From assembly GCA_945900965.1 (NCBI GenBank), contig CAMDKM010000037.1, positions 1-34,486 of the forward strand: a DNA stretch of 34,486 bases, in the 5' to 3' direction. Position 1 is the stretch's first letter, and every line of letters starts with the position of its first letter. Source of the DNA: Bordetella parapertussis (GTDB lineage Bacteria; Pseudomonadota; Gammaproteobacteria; Burkholderiales; JACQAP01). The translations under genes and the position numbers were made by a program. Under the pieces are notes generated by a model. The model searched no databases. It worked only from the letters and a program-made list of their open reading frames with translations, and was not told the DNA's origin. Positions 31,758-34,486 of the stretch are shown here, piece by piece.

Positions 31758-31875
31758 AACACGCAGGTGCACGAAGGTTTCCATGAATGACACGAAGGAA
31801 AACAAGTACATAATGTATTCTGCCCTGGATTTCCCAGAAGAGCCTTCCTGCGTGAACCTTCGTGCCCTTCGTGTT
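31758..31875. repeat. Inverted-repeat element with CACGAAGG units
   Basis: Arms at 31758-31779 and 31855-31875 are imperfect inverted copies (AACACG, a spacer of 3-4 bases, GCACGAAGGTT), and a further CACGAAGG unit lies at 31791-31798. The rest of the 365-bp stretch between the cytochrome gene and the GST gene (31580-31944) holds only the terminator above and no recognisable gene. The element has the form of a small dispersed non-coding repeat. Confidence 0.6.
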
Positions 31876-31944
31876 GAAGAGTTTTTCGTTTCATTTGAAC
31901 CCGGATTTTCCATTAATAATTGAGCGCTAATGGAATATCCGGGA

Positions 31945-32589
31945 TTACTTCCAATGAGGTGGCCAGGTGTCGCGAATGACCGGCTGTTCGGTCATGTTTT
32001 GCATCCACGCCGCCATCTTGCGGCCGATCATTCGGCGAACACTGAGATCGCGCTTTTTCTTTTCCAGGCGAAGGGCCAGCGCCAAGACGGGGTAGACCGC
32101 AAAATCGGCGGCGCTCAAGGACGAGCCCACCATAAACTGACCAATATCCGCTTTCTCCCACATGGCAAGCTCTTCGGTCAATGCTTTTTCGCCACGCTCG
32201 ATCTTGGCGGAATCCCACTTCTCTTCCGGCTGGAAAAAAATCTGCTCGATCAACAATCGCATCGACGGATTGAGGTAGAGATCGGTTTCTTGAATTATGC
32301 GGCGGACAATCGCTCGTTGCCGGGTGTCTTGCGGGAACAGTCTTGCGCCGGAAGGATATTTTTCCTCGAGGTACTCCACGATGGCATTCGATTCGTACAG
32401 GGCAAAACCTTCATCGACAATGGCCGGAACCTTATGGCGTGGGTTGATGGCCAGAAATTCCGGTTTTTCCAGATCGCCCGAGGAGAATGAAATGGTTTTC
32501 ATCTCGTAAGGAATTTTCTTGTGTTCCAAGGCCAACCAGACTCGCCAGGCGAAGGGCGAACCGGAGCCGTAGTAAAAAGTGATTGCCAT
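31945..32589 (-). CDS. Glutathione S-transferase family protein
   Basis: A 214-residue cytosolic GST. The N-terminal thioredoxin-like domain has YYGSGSPFAWRVWLALEHKK with the S/P motif near residue 11, the cis-proline region PRHKVPAIVDEG, and the ESNAIVEYLEEKYP glutathione-binding turn. The C-terminal helical domain includes VGSSLSAADFAVYPVLALAL, the conserved N-capping box region of GSTs. It would conjugate or reduce electrophiles with glutathione; the substrate is unknown. It stands alone on the minus strand, with repeat-rich gaps on both sides (31580-31944 and 32590-32912). Confidence 0.92.
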   Translation of the reverse strand: MAITFYYGSGSPFAWRVWLALEHKKIPYEMKTISFSSGDLEKPEFLAINPRHKVPAIVDEGFALYESNAIVEYLEEKYPSGARLFPQDTRQRAIVRRIIQETDLYLNPSMRLLIEQIFFQPEEKWDSAKIERGEKALTEELAMWEKADIGQFMVGSSLSAADFAVYPVLALALRLEKKKRDLSVRRMIGRKMAAWMQNMTEQPVIRDTWPPHWK

Positions 32590-32792
32590 GGTTTCATCCT
32601 GTAGGTTGTTCTGCTTGCGCGCATGATACAGGGAAGAATATGTCGCTCGTTCCGCCGGAAAAGAGGATGCTTTTCAAATGAGTACCTGGTGAGCGTATCC
32701 TGCACAATACCGAGATCATTAGTGGATAGGCAGCGCACGGCTGGTGTGTCACGAACGCAGCACTAATTTGTTTAGGGCGCCTCTAATAATGT

Positions 32793-32877
32793 GTCATTCC
32801 CGCGAAGGCGGGAATCCAGATTTTGAAATCGGGTGCTATATCCGTTCGTTCTAGATTCCCGCTTTCGCGGGAATGAC
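32793..32877. repeat. 28-bp inverted repeat starting GTCATTCCCGCGAA
   Basis: Arms at 32793-32820 and 32850-32877 are inverted copies with 2 mismatches, both compatible with G-U pairs in RNA; the outer ends read GTCATTCC and GGAATGAC. Such GTCATTCCCGCGAA-type elements are widespread dispersed palindromes in proteobacteria. This one sits 35 nt upstream of the DUF6152-like gene in the 323-bp gap after the GST gene; nothing else recognisable was seen in that gap. Confidence 0.85.
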
Positions 32878-32912
32878 GGTGGATTGGATTTCTAAGCGAT
32901 GGAGGACAGAAA

Positions 32913-33299
32913 ATGCGTACACATTCCGTACATCAACTCTGGTTGGCAGTTCTCACTCTCAGTGCCTGCATTTTGCTCATGCCGGGCGCCCGAGCCCATC
33001 ACGGTTGGGGCTGGGCCACTGACGAAGAGTTCGAGATTAGCGGCAAGATCACCCAAGTTCGGCTCGGCAATCCGCACGGAGAAGTGACGCTGAACGTGAA
33101 GGGTGAAAAATGGGTCATCGAAGTCGGCCAGCCATGGCGCAATGAACGGGCCGGCCTGACGCCGGACATGTTCAGTGTCGGGCGGCTCATCACCATCCAT
33201 GGTCATCGATCGGCCAAGGAAAGCGAGCGTCTGGTCAAGGCCGAGCGCGTCATCATCGACGGCAAGAGCCACGACCTATATCCGGATCGAAAGTCCTGA
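32913..33299 (+). CDS. DUF6152-like secreted protein
   Basis: A 128-residue protein with a signal peptide (residues 1-29, ending GARA) and a mature start of HHGWGW. The rest is a small beta-rich domain (EFEISGKITQVRLGNPHGEV, TLNVKGEKWVIEVG, LITIHGHRSAKESERLVKAE). This pattern matches DUF6152, small periplasmic proteins of unknown function, sometimes beside DUF6644 genes. The N-terminal His pair in the mature protein could bind a metal, which is inference. GGAGG lies 7 nt before ATG 32913. The DUF6644-like membrane gene follows after 12 nt. Confidence 0.75.
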   Translation: MRTHSVHQLWLAVLTLSACILLMPGARAHHGWGWATDEEFEISGKITQVRLGNPHGEVTLNVKGEKWVIEVGQPWRNERAGLTPDMFSVGRLITIHGHRSAKESERLVKAERVIIDGKSHDLYPDRKS

Positions 33300-33311
33300 A
33301 CAGGGCGCCTC

Positions 33312-33785
33312 ATGTTCGGCGATTGGCTGGCGGGGCTTGAGGCGCTCACGCTGGCCCGCGCGCTGCGCGACTCGGTATGGGTTTATCCGTTGGTCAATGC
33401 GGGGCATGTCTTGGGTATTGCACTGCTGGTCGGGTCCATCATTCCGCTCGATCTTCGGTTGCTGGGGTTTTGGCGATCCGTGGGCGTCGCGCCGCTCTGG
33501 CAGGTACTGACGCGTGTTGCCGCTTTCGGCCTTGCGCTGGCGGTGGCCTGCGGGACCCTGCTGTTTATCGCTCGTGCAACGGAGTACGCCGCGTCGGATT
33601 TCTTCATCGCCAAGATGGCCGTTGTCGGTGTGGCGGTTGCGAACGCGCTCACCTTGCGTCGCGTCGCACCCGCCAGGCTGTCGAACGGTTGGCTGTTACC
33701 GCGATCAGTCCGCCTCGCCGCGACGGTCTCGCTGCTTGCCTGGCCAATAGCACTTATTCTGGGACGACTCGTGGGATATTTTTGA
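33312..33785 (+). CDS. DUF6644-like four-helix membrane protein
   Basis: A 157-residue inner-membrane protein with about four transmembrane segments: residues ~23-48 (VYPLVNAGHVLGIALLVGSI), ~65-85 (TRVAAFGLALAVACGTLLFI), ~95-112 (FFIAKMAVVGVAVANALTL) and ~133-153 (LAATVSLLAWPIALILGRLV). A His in the first helix (VNAGHVLG) and the layout resemble DUF6644 proteins, whose function is not known. It starts 12 nt after the DUF6152-like gene and the two are probably expressed together as a secreted/membrane pair. It converges on nth with 13 nt between stops. Confidence 0.75.
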   Translation: MFGDWLAGLEALTLARALRDSVWVYPLVNAGHVLGIALLVGSIIPLDLRLLGFWRSVGVAPLWQVLTRVAAFGLALAVACGTLLFIARATEYAASDFFIAKMAVVGVAVANALTLRRVAPARLSNGWLLPRSVRLAATVSLLAWPIALILGRLVGYF

Positions 33786-33798
33786 TCTCACCCGCGGT

Positions 33799-34389
33799 TC
33801 AGCCTGCGCTTTTTGTCTTTCCCCTGAACTCACACAAATCCCGTATCTGGCAATCCGGGCAATCCGGCTTGCGTGCCTTGCACACATAGCGGCCGTGAAG
33901 GATCAGCCAGTGATGCGCGTCGCGACGGAATTCCTCCGGGACGAATTTCAGCAGCTTTTTTTCAACTTCGACGACATTCTTGCCCGGGGCGATGCCGGTG
34001 CGGTTGGCAACGCGGAAGATATGGGTGTCCACCGCAATGGTCGGTTCTCCGAAGGCGGTGTTGAGGATGACGTTCGCGGTTTTCCTGCCTACCCCCGGCA
34101 GGCTTTCGAGGGCTTCCCGGTCCCGCGGAACTTCGCCTCCGAAATTGTCGATCAGCAGCCGGCAGGTGGCAATCAGGTTCCTGGCCTTGGTTCGATACAG
34201 CCCGATACTCTTGATGAATGCCGTCAGGCCGGGCTCGCCCAGCGCGAGAATTGCCTGTGGGGTATTGGCCTTCGGAAATAATTTCGCCGTGGCCAAATTG
34301 ACGCTCTTGTCGGTAGCCTGGGCGGATAGCACCACCGAGACTAGCCTGAATATTTCACCATAGAGCGCAAAAGAAATCGGCGTTTCCAC
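33799..34389 (-). CDS. nth: Endonuclease III with IS-derived N-terminus
   Basis: Nth removes oxidised pyrimidines from DNA and nicks the abasic site. The core is intact: VLSAQATDKSVN, helix-hairpin-helix LPGVGRKTANVILN with catalytic K103, D121 in AVDTHIFRV, and the 4Fe-4S loop C170-x6-C177-x2-C180-x5-C186. The N-terminus is wrong: about 32 residues found in other Nth proteins before the LLIAV-type strand are missing, and the first 15 codons (VETPISFALYGEIFR) come from an adjoining insertion sequence. Translation could begin at the GTG at 34389, preceded by TAGGAGAG inside the IS. Loss of helix A may weaken the fold, so activity is uncertain. Confidence 0.85.
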   Translation of the reverse strand: METPISFALYGEIFRLVSVVLSAQATDKSVNLATAKLFPKANTPQAILALGEPGLTAFIKSIGLYRTKARNLIATCRLLIDNFGGEVPRDREALESLPGVGRKTANVILNTAFGEPTIAVDTHIFRVANRTGIAPGKNVVEVEKKLLKFVPEEFRRDAHHWLILHGRYVCKARKPDCPDCQIRDLCEFRGKTKSAG

Positions 34390-34486
34390 TGATCTCTCCT
34401 ATGATGTTGGTGTCAATGCAACCACACGGAAGAGGAGAAACGCCGATGCCAAATTGTACTCAAGATTCTTCATCAGAGCGGCTCGA
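34341..34486 (+). mobile_element. End of an insertion sequence (IS1380-like, partial)
   Basis: Homology to Nth stops at 34344/34345. From 34345 the sequence reads CCTGAATATTTCACC, a plausible terminal repeat, and CTAG at 34341-34344 may be the target duplication. An 11-bp inverted repeat (ATCGGCGTTTC at 34376-34386, GAAACGCCGAT at 34437-34447) surrounds the leader of the ORF at 34446. The family is a guess from the MPNCTQ protein start; the other end is outside the window. Confidence 0.6.
34446..34486 (+). CDS. Putative transposase, N-terminal fragment
   Basis: An ORF begins with ATG at 34446 after AGAGGAG at suitable spacing and runs off the window after 13 codons (MPNCTQDSSSERL). M-x-N-C-T-Q is similar to the start of IS1380-family transposases as I recall them, and its position about 100 nt inside the inferred IS end fits. 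Too short for firm assignment. Confidence 0.4.
   Translation, partial: MPNCTQDSSSERL

Overview
The window is a chromosomal segment of a Gram-negative bacterium, most likely a betaproteobacterium. The evidence is the recA-recX-alaS order, the glnE / yhdP / nitrilase / tldD block, an LPS heptosyltransferase II (waaF), a zf-CHCC zinc-ribbon gene next to ilvE, and moderately high G+C throughout. No rRNA, tRNA, CRISPR array or prophage was seen. The genus cannot be fixed from the sequence alone.

Layout. 1-3580: 3' end of recA, then recX and alaS, with a perfect 24-bp inverted repeat between recX and alaS. 3581-7924: a signalling locus holding a degenerate Hpt-domain remnant, a receiver-nucleotide cyclase, a 78-residue half-receiver ORF that overlaps both neighbours by 4 nt, a methyltransferase and a receiver-EAL phosphodiesterase. 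8045-13230 (minus strand): ilvE, zinc-ribbon protein, waaF, NTF2-like protein, YheT-like hydrolase and phosphomannomutase/phosphoglucomutase, with several overlapping starts and stops. 13418-14710: a membrane adenylate cyclase converging on glnE. 17400 and 17615: glnE and yhdP diverge, and yhdP is followed by a nitrilase-family amidase, tldD and a divergent class I-beta DAHP synthase-like gene. 25367-27756: a cyclic-nucleotide-binding protein, then (minus strand) PduO-type adenosyltransferase, ECF sigma factor and RskA-like anti-sigma factor. 27839-31579: two divergent secreted metallo-beta-lactamase-fold proteins, a SoxYZ-like carrier and two small cytochromes c, the accessory set expected around a periplasmic PQQ dehydrogenase, though no dehydrogenase is present. 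31945-34486: a GST, a DUF6152/DUF6644-like pair, and an nth gene whose 5' end is replaced by the end of an insertion sequence that runs off the window.

Themes. Cyclic nucleotides recur: two class III cyclases, one EAL phosphodiesterase and one cNMP-binding protein without a DNA-binding domain. The most unusual non-coding feature is a three-copy intergenic repeat made of degenerate heptamers on both sides of a GC-rich hairpin with a T-rich tail. Each copy has its hairpin 48-53 nt after a stop codon, so it looks like a portable terminator. Four other unrelated inverted-repeat elements lie between genes. The best candidates for new biology are the heptamer/terminator repeat, the relay cluster with a metal-site-defective MBL protein, the half-receiver ORF, and the nth gene re-started from an IS end.
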